Source: Sandaracinobacter neustonicus (GTDB taxonomy: Bacteria; Pseudomonadota; Alphaproteobacteria; Sphingomonadales; Sphingomonadaceae). From it: a stretch of DNA of 64,000 nucleotides. The stretch is from NCBI RefSeq assembly GCF_006385875.1, contig NZ_VFSU01000010.1:1-64000 (forward strand), given 5' to 3'. Both the position numbers and the translations under genes were made by a program. The notes under the pieces are model-generated. The model was not told the origin of the DNA. It ran no database searches and saw nothing but the letters and a program-made list of their open reading frames with translations. Below, piece after piece: positions 44,299-53,239 of the stretch. Position 1 is the stretch's first letter. Every line of letters starts with the position of its first letter.

Positions 44299-44961
44299 TC
44301 AGGCCGGTGCGGCACCGATCCGCGCATCCCAGCCTACCATCGCCACATCGGCAACGGCCTCCAGATCAGCGCGGCCCACACCATCGCGCGCCATGATCGA
44401 CATGCCGTTCTGCAAGGCCTGCACGAAGCGGGCGAGGCCTTCCAGATTGGTCTCAGGCGGAATTTCACCGTCTGCAACGGCCGTTTGCAGGCGGCCCAGC
44501 AGGCGCTGAAAGGTGATGCCGCGTGCCGATCGGACCAGTTCGCCCAGTTGCTGATGGCCCTCGCTGCCGACGGACGACAGCGTCACCATGCAGCCGCGCG
44601 GACTGTCGATGACGCAGCCTGTCAGCACCGCTGCCGAATCCATCAGCAGCCGTCGCACGGCTTCGCGCGCGGTCGGCGCTGAATGAAAACCGCACCAGAC
44701 ATAGCCTTCATTGGTCCGGGCATAATGATCCAGCGCCTCAGCATAGAGCGCTTCCTTCGACTGGAAGGCGGCATAGAGGCTGGGCGCCCCGATCCCCATG
44801 GCTTGAGTCAGGTCGGTGATGGATGTGGCTTCGAATCCCTTCGCCCAGAATAGCCGGGTCGCCTGTTCCAGCGCGGCTTCCCGATCGAATGCGCGCGGCC
44901 GTCCGCGTGCCCTCGCCCCGGCGCGGGGTGTCGTTTCGGCCTTCGGGACATAATTCTGCAT
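44299..44961 (-). CDS. TetR-family regulator
   Basis: The 220-residue protein has an N-terminal TetR HTH (GFEATSITDLTQAMGIGAPS, then LYAAFQSKEALY, about residues 45-75) and a C-terminal ligand domain. The start at 44961 is taken; longer frames run through the divergent promoter. It is divergent from the SDR gene at 45043 and probably represses it. Confidence 0.9.
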   Translation of the reverse strand: MQNYVPKAETTPRAGARARGRPRAFDREAALEQATRLFWAKGFEATSITDLTQAMGIGAPSLYAAFQSKEALYAEALDHYARTNEGYVWCGFHSAPTAREAVRRLLMDSAAVLTGCVIDSPRGCMVTLSSVGSEGHQQLGELVRSARGITFQRLLGRLQTAVADGEIPPETNLEGLARFVQALQNGMSIMARDGVGRADLEAVADVAMVGWDARIGAAPA

Positions 44962-45042
44962 CGATTGATATATAAATCGCTTGACCGTGCCCGGCAATCG
45001 TCTAGTTAGTTTTGTATCAATCACTACAGAAAGGACGTTGAA
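44962..45042. promoter_or_regulatory. divergent promoter/operator of the TetR-SDR pair
   Basis: The 81-base gap contains CGATT-N8-AATCG (44962-44979), an inverted repeat suited to TetR binding. TTGACC at 44982 is a plausible -35 for the SDR gene, with TAGTTA near 45003 as a -10. The operator is inferred. Confidence 0.5.
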
Positions 45043-45783
45043 ATGGCGGAACTGGCAGGAAAGCGCGCGCTCGTGACAGGCGGTTCGCGTGGCATCGGGG
45101 CGGCGATTGCCATTGCCCTTGCGGAACAGGGCGCGGATGTCGCGCTCACCTATGAACGCTCGGCAGAGCGGGCAGCGGACGTTGTCCGCGCGATCGAGGC
45201 GAAGGGGCGCAAGGCCGTGGCGATTCAGGCGGACAGTGCCGATCCCGTGGCGATCAAGCGGTCCGTCGATGCCACAGCAGAGGCACTGGGCGGGCTGGAC
45301 ATCCTCGTCAACAATGCGGGAATCGCCGCCTATGCAACCTTCGCGGATATCAGCGTCGAGACGATTGACGCGCTGTTCAATGTGAACGTGCGCGGGCCAA
45401 TCCTGGCGGCGCAGGCGGCCATTTCCTATCTTCCGGCCGGTGGGCGGATCATCACCATCGGTTCCGCCGGCGCGGAACGGATCGTCGGCGATGGGGCCAG
45501 CATTTATTTCATGACGAAGTCCGCCCTGCATTCGTACACGCGGGGGCTAGCCCGCGAGTTGGGGCCGCGCGACATCGCCGTCACGCTGGTGCAGCCGGGT
45601 TCGACCGACACCGACATGAATCCGGCCGACGGCCAATTCGCCGACTTCCAGCGCAGCCTGAGCCCGCTGGGCCGCTATGGCACACCGCAGGATATCGCGG
45701 CCGCCGTTGCGTTTCTGGCCAGCCCTGCGGCGCGCCACATCACGGGTGCCATCCTGACGGTGGATGGCGGGCAGACGACCTGA
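45043..45783 (+). CDS. SDR-family oxidoreductase
   Basis: This NAD(P)-dependent dehydrogenase has 246 residues. It has the cofactor motif TGGSRGIGAAIA, NNAGIA and the catalytic YxxxK (IYFMTKSALHSY) with Ser upstream. Its end (GAILTVDGGQTT) is typical of FabG-like classical SDRs. The substrate is unknown. The gene is probably induced when the divergent TetR protein binds its ligand. Confidence 0.92.
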   Translation: MAELAGKRALVTGGSRGIGAAIAIALAEQGADVALTYERSAERAADVVRAIEAKGRKAVAIQADSADPVAIKRSVDATAEALGGLDILVNNAGIAAYATFADISVETIDALFNVNVRGPILAAQAAISYLPAGGRIITIGSAGAERIVGDGASIYFMTKSALHSYTRGLARELGPRDIAVTLVQPGSTDTDMNPADGQFADFQRSLSPLGRYGTPQDIAAAVAFLASPAARHITGAILTVDGGQTT

Positions 45784-45826
45784 GGCGGGGGCGGCGGGGT
45801 GCTGATTTCGTCTCGCACCGCCGCCT

Positions 45827-46249
45827 TCACTCGCTGCCGAAGCGCTTTCCCATGCTGACGCGATCCTCAACATCATAGCCGTGATGACGATAGAAGGCCG
45901 TGACGGCCTCATTGCCTGCCCTGATCTGGAGGTTGATCTTGCCGCACCCAAGTGCTGCCAGCCTCCGTTCAGCCTCGGCGAGCAGGCTTGAGCCAATTCC
46001 CTTGCGTTGCGCATCAGGCCGGACGGCAACCGAATATAGCCAGCCTCTATGCCCGTCATAACCGGCCATCACCGTGCCGAGGACTTGCCCGCTGTCTTCA
46101 GCAACCAGGAACAGGTCTGGCTGCACCTCAAGCTTTTTGGGGATCGAAAATTCCGCGCGGTTCCACATGGGATCGTTCGGAAACACATGCTCCCAAAGCG
46201 CTTTTACGCCTTCAAAATGCTCCGCTGCATATGGCTTTATCCTGACCAT
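45827..46249 (-). CDS. GNAT-family N-acetyltransferase
   Basis: The 140-residue protein has the acetyl-CoA motif SVAVRPDAQRKGIGSSLLAE and a C-terminal FYRHHGYDVEDR, typical of GNAT enzymes that use a small-molecule or protein amine. The start at 46249 (MVRIKPY) is chosen over 46264. The substrate is not known. Confidence 0.9.
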   Translation of the reverse strand: MVRIKPYAAEHFEGVKALWEHVFPNDPMWNRAEFSIPKKLEVQPDLFLVAEDSGQVLGTVMAGYDGHRGWLYSVAVRPDAQRKGIGSSLLAEAERRLAALGCGKINLQIRAGNEAVTAFYRHHGYDVEDRVSMGKRFGSE

Positions 46250-46353
46250 GGCGCTTCCACTCAAATCGTCTGAACAACTTCAATGGTCTCCCCCCTCCAG
46301 CCAGACTGGCGCAGCCCGGTGTCAGGTACTGGGCGACGGCGGTGCGGCGACCG

Positions 46354-46878
46354 CTATTTCGACACGCCCCAGCAAACCATGTCGGCGGAAGCATCGCTTG
46401 GGTTGAGCGCAAAGAGACCCGACGCGTTCAGGCTGAGCACGTCGGTTTCATTGTAGATCATCCACTGCTCCTCAGTGGCATCCCCGGCATAGGGCCATGT
46501 TTCTAGATATCCGCCGAGATCGAAGCTGAACATGGAGCGACCATCGTCAGGGCCAACATTTATCTCGATAAGATTTTGGCCGTTCAGCATGGCGGTCGCC
46601 CGAGCAATGGTCTTTTCGTCGTCCTCGCTCCAAGCCAATTGCTCCCCGCCCTGAATGATTTTCCAGTGACAGCAGTAAATCCACAAATGCCACTGGCCGC
46701 GAACGTAAGCGAACCGGCGAGAGCGAGAAATTTGCTCGTTGATTTCCAACTTCGGTGGACCGAATTCGAAGGTCAGAAGGCTGCCATGGCCTTGCTTCAC
46801 GCCCCAAGCCGTTGAACCAAGCATTGGCTCGACGAATGATGCAACAAGAGGCGGACTATTTGCAGCGCTGATCACCAC
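46354..46878 (-). CDS. hypothetical protein, Trp-rich
   Basis: The 174-residue soluble protein contains a stretch with several Trp and Cys residues (GQWHLWIYCCHWKIIQGGEQ). It has no signal peptide and no family recognised. Its codon use is less GC-rich than its neighbours, which may mean acquisition. Fold and size recall immunity-type proteins, but there is no toxin gene beside it. Confidence 0.65.
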   Translation of the reverse strand: MVISAANSPPLVASFVEPMLGSTAWGVKQGHGSLLTFEFGPPKLEINEQISRSRRFAYVRGQWHLWIYCCHWKIIQGGEQLAWSEDDEKTIARATAMLNGQNLIEINVGPDDGRSMFSFDLGGYLETWPYAGDATEEQWMIYNETDVLSLNASGLFALNPSDASADMVCWGVSK

Positions 46879-46939
46879 CTGTTGATGGCACTTCCTGCAA
46901 ACAGCAGCAACGGGGCGGCTCCGTTCGGCACAACAACCT

Positions 46940-48475
46940 TCACCGCCGCTCCCGCGTCGCGGAAAAACGCACCGCCGGGTGCCGCCCCTGAATATAGTTC
47001 AGGTCCCACAAATCCTTGGCCATGAACACGGGGTGGCCGTCGCGATCCCCGGCCATCTGGCTGCGGTGTTCCTCCTGCAACTTGCGCAACGCCGCCGCGT
47101 CGTCAGAGGCGACCCAGCGCGCGGTGTCGTAGGGGGAGGCTTCCAGCACCGCGTCCACCTTATATTCCACCTCCAGCCGGGAGATCAGAACTTCCAGCTG
47201 CAGCTGCCCCACCACACCCACCACAGTCTGCGCGCCGATCTGCGGGTGGAACACCTGGATCACCCCTTCCTCGGCCATATCGTCCAGCGCCTTTTTCAGC
47301 TGCTTGGTCTTGGTCGGGTCTTTCAGCACCACGCGGCGCAGGATTTCCGGCGCGAAGTTGGGCAGGCCGGTGATGGTGACGGGCGGCCCGTCGGTCAGCG
47401 TGTCGCCCACGCGCAGCGTGCCGTGGTTGGGGATGCCGATAATGTCGCCGGGGAAGGCCTCGTCCGCCGTTTCCCGCTCACGCGCGAAGAACAGCACCGG
47501 GGAATGCACGGCGATCTGCTTGCCGGTGCCCACCTGATTCAGCCGCATGCCGCGCTTGAACCGCCCCGAACACAGCCGCATGAAGGCCACCCGATCCCGG
47601 TGCATCGGGTTCATATTGGCCTGCACCTTGAAGATGAACCCCGTCACCGTGGGCGAAGCCGGATCGATGGCCGCAGGCTCCGCAGGCTGCGGGCGCGGCC
47701 CCGGCGCATAGCGCGCCAGCGCCTCGATCAGCGGCTCCACCCCCAGTTCGCGCAGTGCGGAGCCGAAATAGACCGGCGTCAGATCGCCATGCCGATAAGC
47801 CGCTTCGTCGAACGCGGGGTAGCCCGCCTGCGCCAGCTCCAGTTCATCGGCATGGGCGGCGGGGAAGGGCGCAGGCGAGAAGCTGCCGTCGGCCAGTTGC
47901 AGCCGTTCGCGCTCGATATCCCACAGCCCTTCGAACTCGCCACCCATCCCGGCGGGCCACATCATCGGGGCCACGTCCAAAGCGAGCTTGTCGGCGATCT
48001 CGTCCAGCAATTCGAACGGCGGGCGGCCTTCGCGGTCCACCTTGTTGATGAAGGTGATGATCGGCACGCTGCGCAACCGGCACACCTCGAACAGCTTCAG
48101 CGTCTGCGCCTCGATGCCCTTGGCGGCGTCGATCACCATCACCGCGGAATCCACCGCCGTCAGCGTGCGATAGGTATCTTCCGAGAAATCCTCGTGCCCC
48201 GGCGTATCCAGCAGGTTGAAGGTGATGCCGCCGCGCTCGAACGTCATCACCGAGGAGGTGACGGAAATGCCGCGCTGCTGCTCGATCTTCATCCAGTCTG
48301 ATCGCGCCCGCCGCGCCGCGCCGCGCGCCTTCACTTCGCCCGCCGCATGGATCGCGCCGCCCGCCAGCAGCAGCCGTTCGGTCAGCGTGGTCTTCCCGGC
48401 ATCCGGGTGGGAGATAATGGCAAAGGTGCGGCGTTCGGGATTATCCCCGGCGCGCGGTGCGGGCTGTGTGGACAT
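46940..48475 (-). CDS. prfC: peptide chain release factor 3
   Basis: This GTPase releases RF1/RF2 from the ribosome after termination. The 511-residue protein has P-loop SHPDAGKTTLTERLL, switch I RGISVTSSVM, DTPGHEDFSED and NKVD motifs, then the EF-Tu-like beta-barrel and C-terminal RF3 domains (VGVVGQLQLEVL). It is complete. It is divergent from the DsbA gene. Confidence 0.96.
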   Translation of the reverse strand: MSTQPAPRAGDNPERRTFAIISHPDAGKTTLTERLLLAGGAIHAAGEVKARGAARRARSDWMKIEQQRGISVTSSVMTFERGGITFNLLDTPGHEDFSEDTYRTLTAVDSAVMVIDAAKGIEAQTLKLFEVCRLRSVPIITFINKVDREGRPPFELLDEIADKLALDVAPMMWPAGMGGEFEGLWDIERERLQLADGSFSPAPFPAAHADELELAQAGYPAFDEAAYRHGDLTPVYFGSALRELGVEPLIEALARYAPGPRPQPAEPAAIDPASPTVTGFIFKVQANMNPMHRDRVAFMRLCSGRFKRGMRLNQVGTGKQIAVHSPVLFFARERETADEAFPGDIIGIPNHGTLRVGDTLTDGPPVTITGLPNFAPEILRRVVLKDPTKTKQLKKALDDMAEEGVIQVFHPQIGAQTVVGVVGQLQLEVLISRLEVEYKVDAVLEASPYDTARWVASDDAAALRKLQEEHRSQMAGDRDGHPVFMAKDLWDLNYIQGRHPAVRFSATRERR

Positions 48476-48517
48476 GGCGCGCCCCTAGCGCGATTATGCG
48501 CCCGCCTCAATCAGTGG

Positions 48518-48547
48518 AGAATGGGGCAGCGGAGAATGGGGCAGCGG
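48518..48547 (+). repeat. tandem 15-bp repeat (2 copies) before the FrnE gene
   Basis: GGAGAATGGGGCAGC occurs twice in a row (48518-48532, 48533-48547), followed by a partial third copy (GGAGA) that supplies the ribosome site of the gene at 48556. The unit is 15 bases, so both repeats also stay in frame. Confidence 0.75.
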
Positions 48548-48555
48548 AGAGCGCC

Positions 48556-49203
48556 ATGGCAGGCCGGATACAGATCGACATCATCTCGGACGTGGTCTGC
48601 CCATGGTGTTTCATCGGCTATCGCCAGCTGGAACGCGCGCTGGAGATCGCCGGGCTGGAGGGCGATATCCGCTGGCACCCGTTCGAGCTGAACCCGCAGA
48701 TGCCGCCCGAGGGCGAGGATGTGGCCGAGCATATCGCCCGCAAATATGGCGCGACGCCGGACCAATCCGCGGCCACCCGGCACAGCATGAAGGCCATCGC
48801 CGAACCGCTGGGCATCGATTTCTCCGCCCGATCCACCCGCATCTGGAACACGCTGGATGCGCACCGGCTGCTGCACTGGGCCAAGGATTCGGGGAAACAG
48901 ACCGATCTGAAACTGGCGCTGTTCAACGCCTATTTCTCGCGAGGGGAGAATGTGAGCGACCGGCAACTGCTGCTGAATGCCGTGGAGGCCGCCGGGCTGG
49001 ATCGCGAAGGGGCGGCCGCCGTGCTGAACAGCGACCTGTTCGCCAACGAGGTGCGGGCGCTGGAGGCGCATTGGCAGGAAATGGGCATCAGCGGCGTGCC
49101 GGCGATGATCCTGGCGGAAAAGGGGCTGGTGATGGGCGCGCAGGAACCGGAACGGCTGGCCATCGCTTTGAAGAAGATGGCGGCGCTGACGGAGCCATCC
49201 TAG
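48556..49203 (+). CDS. FrnE-like DsbA-family oxidoreductase
   Basis: The 215-residue thioredoxin-fold protein has the active-site CPWC in SDVVCPWCFIGYRQLE. Its helical insertion and C-terminal GVPAMILAEKGLVMGAQ belong to the FrnE/2-hydroxychromene isomerase-like branch. No signal peptide is present, so it is probably cytoplasmic. It begins at 48556; earlier in-frame starts lie in the tandem repeat. Confidence 0.9.
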   Translation: MAGRIQIDIISDVVCPWCFIGYRQLERALEIAGLEGDIRWHPFELNPQMPPEGEDVAEHIARKYGATPDQSAATRHSMKAIAEPLGIDFSARSTRIWNTLDAHRLLHWAKDSGKQTDLKLALFNAYFSRGENVSDRQLLLNAVEAAGLDREGAAAVLNSDLFANEVRALEAHWQEMGISGVPAMILAEKGLVMGAQEPERLAIALKKMAALTEPS

Positions 49204-49237
49204 GATAGCGCTAACAATGCTGATTCGGGGGGATTTC

Positions 49238-50518
49238 ATGAAGCTTGCCATCGCCTCGGCCATCGCGGCCGCGCTGCTGTTTTCCGCGCCCGCCGTGCAG
49301 GCCCGCGCGCCTGCTGCCGCTGCCACCGAACAGGTCCACCTCGACAAGCGCCGGATCGATGCGGCGCTGGCGCAGATGCTCTCCAGCGGCCGCGCGGTCG
49401 GCGTGTCCGCGCTGGTCTGGCAGGATGGCCGCGAAGCCTATTACGGTCAGCAGGGCCTCGCAGACCGCGAGGCGAAGCGCCCGTGGAGCCGCGACACGCT
49501 GGCGCAAATCTTCTCCATGACGAAGCCCGTCACCGGGGTGGCGCTGATGCAGCTGTGGGAACAGGGCAAGTTCCGGCTGGACGATCCGCTGGCGCAATAT
49601 CTGCCCGAATTCGCGAACATGCGCGTGCAGGATGGCGTGGATGCTGAAGGCAAGCCGAAGTGGCGTGCGGCAACCCGCCCCATCACCATCCGCGACGTGA
49701 TGCGCCACACGGCGGGCTTCTCCTACGGCTTCGGCCAGACCGCCGCAGACGAGGAATTCCGCAAGATCAATCCGCTGGCGCTCACCAACAACCTCACGGA
49801 GTTCGGCCAGAAACTCGCCACGGTGCCGCTCCTCGCCGAGCCGGGCACCCAGTGGCACTACAGCTCTGCTGTGGATGTGCAGGGGCTGCTGGTGGAAAAA
49901 CTCTCCGGCCAAGCTCTCACCGATTATGTCGCGCAGCACATCTTCACCCCGCTGAAGATGCGCGAAAGCGGCTGGCATCAGCCGATGGAGCGGCTCCCCC
50001 GCCTCGCCATCGCCTACCAGAAAGGCGCGGACGGCCAGCTGACCCGCGTGCCGGATGCGCAACTCCACGCCATGAATTTCCCCGGCTCCCGCATGACGAT
50101 GGGCGGCGCTGGCATCGTCGCCCCGATAGACGATTATATGCGCTTCGCCCGCATGCTGCTGAACGGCGGCGAACTGGACGGCGCGCGAATCCTGAAACCC
50201 GCCACCGTGCGGCTGATGGCCACCGACCATCTGGACCCCGCCATCACCGAACGCGACTGGCTGCCCGGCAAGGTGGATGGCGGCTTCGGCTTCGATTTCG
50301 CCGTCCGCACCCGCCAACCCTCCTCGCCGAACATGAACCGGGGGGCCGTCGGCGAATTCTTCTGGGACGGCATGGCCTCCACCCTGTTCTGGATCGACCC
50401 GGCCAACAAGCTCGCCGTGGTGTTTTTCGTGCAGGCCCTGCCGTTCGACGGAACCCTGCACACCGATATCCGCAAGGCGGTGTATGGGGCGGCGTATCTG
50501 GGGCCGCCGGGGGACTGA
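49238..50518 (+). CDS. beta-lactamase-fold serine hydrolase, second copy
   Basis: This secreted 426-residue hydrolase has a signal peptide (MKLAIASAIAAALLFSAPAVQA), SxxK (QIFSMTKPVTGVALM) and a YSS in place of YxN (WHYSSAVDVQGLL). An HTAGFSYG segment is typical of class-C-like esterases. The start at 49238 follows GGGGGGA; the frame begins at 49217. It is a distant relative of the enzyme at 42749. Confidence 0.88.
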   Translation: MKLAIASAIAAALLFSAPAVQARAPAAAATEQVHLDKRRIDAALAQMLSSGRAVGVSALVWQDGREAYYGQQGLADREAKRPWSRDTLAQIFSMTKPVTGVALMQLWEQGKFRLDDPLAQYLPEFANMRVQDGVDAEGKPKWRAATRPITIRDVMRHTAGFSYGFGQTAADEEFRKINPLALTNNLTEFGQKLATVPLLAEPGTQWHYSSAVDVQGLLVEKLSGQALTDYVAQHIFTPLKMRESGWHQPMERLPRLAIAYQKGADGQLTRVPDAQLHAMNFPGSRMTMGGAGIVAPIDDYMRFARMLLNGGELDGARILKPATVRLMATDHLDPAITERDWLPGKVDGGFGFDFAVRTRQPSSPNMNRGAVGEFFWDGMASTLFWIDPANKLAVVFFVQALPFDGTLHTDIRKAVYGAAYLGPPGD

Positions 50519-50530
50519 TAACTTCAAATA

Positions 50531-50571
50531 ATAGCCTTTAGGCTATAGACAATATATAGCTTTCAGGATAT
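50531..50571 (+). promoter_or_regulatory. tandem operators of the HigBA-type module
   Basis: ATAGCCTTTAGGCTAT (50531-50546) is a perfect palindrome. Its near copy ATAGCTTTCAGGATAT begins 25 bases later (50556), matching 13 of 16 bases. Both lie just upstream of the toxin gene at 50580, the arrangement expected for cooperative repression by the downstream XRE antitoxin. Confidence 0.7.
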
Positions 50572-50579
50572 GTGCGTCC

Positions 50580-50933
50580 ATGGTCTGGACTGTTCTCTAC
50601 CACGACGCCTTCCTCCCCGAGATGGAGGCGCTGGCGGAAGATGTGCAGGACGAATTGCTGGCACGGGCGGAGCTGTTGGCCATCAATGGCCCATCGCTGG
50701 GTCGGCCACATGCCGATACATTGGTGGGGTCGAAACACGCCAATATGAAGGAATTGCGGTTCGCCGCAGATGGCGGGGTATGGCGGGTGGCGTTTGCGTT
50801 CGATCCCGCGCGCCGCGCCATCATATTGGTGGCAGGGGACAAGGGCGGGGTGGCGCAAAAGCGCTTCTACAAGGGCCTGATCGCCAAGGCCGATGCCCGG
50901 TTCGCCGCGCATCTCGAAACATTGAAAGGATAG
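50580..50933 (+). CDS. higB: HigB/RelE-type toxin (phage-derived Gp49-like)
   Basis: The 117-residue protein has the Gp49-like/HigB pattern: KELRFAADGGVWRVAFAFDP, then IILVAGDKGGVAQKRFYKG. Such toxins cleave mRNA on ribosomes. The toxin precedes the antitoxin, as in HigBA. It is four bases ahead of the XRE gene. Confidence 0.88.
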   Translation: MVWTVLYHDAFLPEMEALAEDVQDELLARAELLAINGPSLGRPHADTLVGSKHANMKELRFAADGGVWRVAFAFDPARRAIILVAGDKGGVAQKRFYKGLIAKADARFAAHLETLKG

Positions 50934-50937
50934 CGAT

Positions 50938-51273
50938 ATGCCGCTCACCCAGGAACAGATGCTGGCGCGCCTTCCCACCGAGCGCCGGGACCGCATCAAG
51001 GCTCGCGCCGCCGAGCTCCAGCGCGAAGTCGAAGGTCTGAAGGCGTTGCGCAAGCTGGCCGAACGCAGCCAGGAACAGATGGCCCAAAGCCTTGGCATCA
51101 AGCAACCCTCGGTTGTGAAGATCGAGCGCCAGACCGATCTTTACCTCTCCACCCTGCGTCGCTTCGTTGAGGCCGCCGGAGGCAAGCTGGAACTGCGGGT
51201 CGAACTCCCCGGCACCGGCCCGTTCACGCTTACCGGGATCGGCGAACTCGATGATGGCAAGCGCGCCGCCTGA
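50938..51273 (+). CDS. higA: XRE-family antitoxin of the HigBA-type pair
   Basis: The 111-residue protein has a basic helical N-terminus and an HTH (RKLAERSQEQMAQSLGIKQP, SVVKIERQTD, about residues 39-70), then a short C-terminal region (GGKLELRVELPG) that probably binds the toxin. It is translated with the toxin and probably binds the palindromes at 50531. Confidence 0.88.
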   Translation: MPLTQEQMLARLPTERRDRIKARAAELQREVEGLKALRKLAERSQEQMAQSLGIKQPSVVKIERQTDLYLSTLRRFVEAAGGKLELRVELPGTGPFTLTGIGELDDGKRAA

Positions 51274-51339
51274 TCGCTTTCCGCGCGGTTCGCAGCAGAC
51301 CAATTGCCCTCCAGCGCCCCCGCTGCTAGGCGCTCGGCC

Positions 51340-51627
51340 ATGGCTGTAGACGACAAGATGGTTGCGCGCGTGGCGGGGCTTGCCCGGCTGACGCTGAGTG
51401 CTCAGGAGGTGCCGCACCTCACGGCTGAGCTGAACAATATCCTCGGCTGGATCGATCAGCTGCAGGCGGTGGAAACCGGCGATGTGCAGCCGATGGCGAC
51501 GGTGATGCCGATCACGCGCGACTGGCGCGCGGATGTGGTGACGGATGGTGCCATCCAGTCCGACGTGCTGGCCAATGCGCCGGAAGCCCGCCACGGCTTC
51601 TTCGCGGTGCCGAAGGTGATCGAATAA
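51340..51627 (+). CDS. gatC: Asp/Glu-tRNA amidotransferase subunit C
   Basis: GatC stabilises the GatAB complex that makes Asn-tRNA and Gln-tRNA by transamidation. The 95-residue protein is typical (VARLARLTLS-like segment [20 protein letters not shown] and [14 protein letters not shown]). The start at 51340 follows the family; TAATG overlap with gatA shows coupling. Confidence 0.95.
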   Translation: MAVDDKMVARVAGLARLTLSAQEVPHLTAELNNILGWIDQLQAVETGDVQPMATVMPITRDWRADVVTDGAIQSDVLANAPEARHGFFAVPKVIE

Positions 51628-53105
51628 TGACGGCGCTGACCGATCTCTCGCTCGCCGCGATGAAGGCTGGGCTTGCTGCCAAGGATTTCACCGCGCGCGA
51701 ACTGGTTGCGGCGCATGTGGCGGCGGTGGAGGCCGCCCGGCCGCTGAACGCCTTCCTCGTGGAAACGCCCGATCATGCGCTGGCGGCGGCCGATGCCGCC
51801 GATGCGGCGCTGGCGGCTGGCAACGCGGGCCTGCTGGCGGGCATTCCGCTGGGCATCAAGGATCTGTTCTGCACCAAGGGGGTGGAAACCACTGCCTCCT
51901 CGAAGATTTTGCAGGGCTTCAAGCCCACCTACGAAAGCACCGTCACTTCGAAGCTGTTCGAAGCGGGCGCGGCGATGCTGGGCAAGCTGAACCTCGACGA
52001 GTTCGCGATGGGCTCGTCCAACGAAACCTCGGCTTATGGCCCGGTGGTGTCGCCGTGGCGGGCCGAAGGCTCGACGGCGAAGCTGGTGCCCGGCGGTTCG
52101 TCCGGTGGTTCGTCCGCGGCGGTCGCGGCGCGGCTGTGCGCGGCGGCGACCGGCACCGATACCGGCGGTTCGATCCGTCAGCCGGCGGCCTTCACCGGCA
52201 TTGCGGGCATCAAGCCCACCTATGGCCGCTGCTCGCGCTGGGGCGTGATCGCCTTCGCCTCCTCGCTGGATCAGCCGGGCGTGCTCGCGCGGGACGTGAC
52301 CGACAATGCGCTGGTGCTGGAAGCAATGGCGGGCTTCGATCCGAAGGATTCCACCTCTCTGAACGTGCCCGTGCCGCATTATGCAGGCGCGCTGTCGGCC
52401 GATCTCCGTGGCAAGCGCGTGGGTATCCCGAAGGAATATCGGGTGGAGGGCATGGACCCGCAGCTGGTGAAGCTGTGGGAGGATGGCGTCGCATGGGCGA
52501 AGGATGCCGGCGCGGAGATCGTCGAAGTCTCGCTGCCGCACACGCAAGAGGCGCTGCCCACCTACTATATCGTCGCCCCGGCAGAGGCGTCGTCCAACCT
52601 CGCCCGCTATGATGGCGTGCGCTATGGTATCCGCGTTGCGCCGGAAGGCGGCAGCCTCGCCGACATGTATGGGGCGACCCGCGCGGCGGGCTTCGGCGCG
52701 GAAGTGAAGCGCCGGATCATGATCGGCACCTATGTGCTCTCGGCGGGCTACTATGATGCCTATTATCTGAAGGCGCAGAAGGTCCGCGCCCTCATCGCGC
52801 AGGATTTTGAACGCGCTTTCCAGTCGTGCGACGTGCTGCTGACGCCCACCGCCCCCACCGCCGCGTTCGAGCTTGGCTCGAAAACGGCCGATCCCATCGC
52901 CATGTATCTGAACGACGTGTTCACGGTGCCCGCCTCGCTTGCGGGGCTTCCGGCGATGTCGATTCCGGCGGGCCTTGATGCGCAGGGGCTGCCGCTGGGC
53001 CTGCAACTGATCGGCCGTCCGCTGGATGAACAGGGCGTACTGAACGCGGCCTATGCGCTGGAGCAGCGGGCTGCGTTTACGGCTGCGCTTGCGCGCTGGT
53101 GGTAA
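51627..53105 (+). CDS. gatA: Asp/Glu-tRNA amidotransferase subunit A
   Basis: The amidase subunit releases ammonia from glutamine. The 492-residue protein has the Ser-cisSer-Lys triad: Lys78 (LGIKDLF), Ser158 ([12 protein letters not shown]) and Ser182 (TGGSIRQPA). It is complete and overlaps gatC. gatB follows after 134 bases without a recognised gene. Confidence 0.97.
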   Translation: MTALTDLSLAAMKAGLAAKDFTARELVAAHVAAVEAARPLNAFLVETPDHALAAADAADAALAAGNAGLLAGIPLGIKDLFCTKGVETTASSKILQGFKPTYESTVTSKLFEAGAAMLGKLNLDEFAMGSSNETSAYGPVVSPWRAEGSTAKLVPGGSSGGSSAAVAARLCAAATGTDTGGSIRQPAAFTGIAGIKPTYGRCSRWGVIAFASSLDQPGVLARDVTDNALVLEAMAGFDPKDSTSLNVPVPHYAGALSADLRGKRVGIPKEYRVEGMDPQLVKLWEDGVAWAKDAGAEIVEVSLPHTQEALPTYYIVAPAEASSNLARYDGVRYGIRVAPEGGSLADMYGATRAAGFGAEVKRRIMIGTYVLSAGYYDAYYLKAQKVRALIAQDFERAFQSCDVLLTPTAPTAAFELGSKTADPIAMYLNDVFTVPASLAGLPAMSIPAGLDAQGLPLGLQLIGRPLDEQGVLNAAYALEQRAAFTAALARWW

Positions 53106-53239
53106 CGGCGGCGGGCGGTTTCGCCCGGTAGATCGCCCACAACGGCCCCGTCGCCACGCTGTCGAAGCGGAATGACAGCATCTGCGCGCACTATCGCCCC
53201 TCTTGTGCCACCCCATGAGGGCAGCCTACAGGGCAGGGC

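Noticed and set aside
46979-48301. 440-codon plus-strand frame
   Set aside because: It is antisense to release factor 3.
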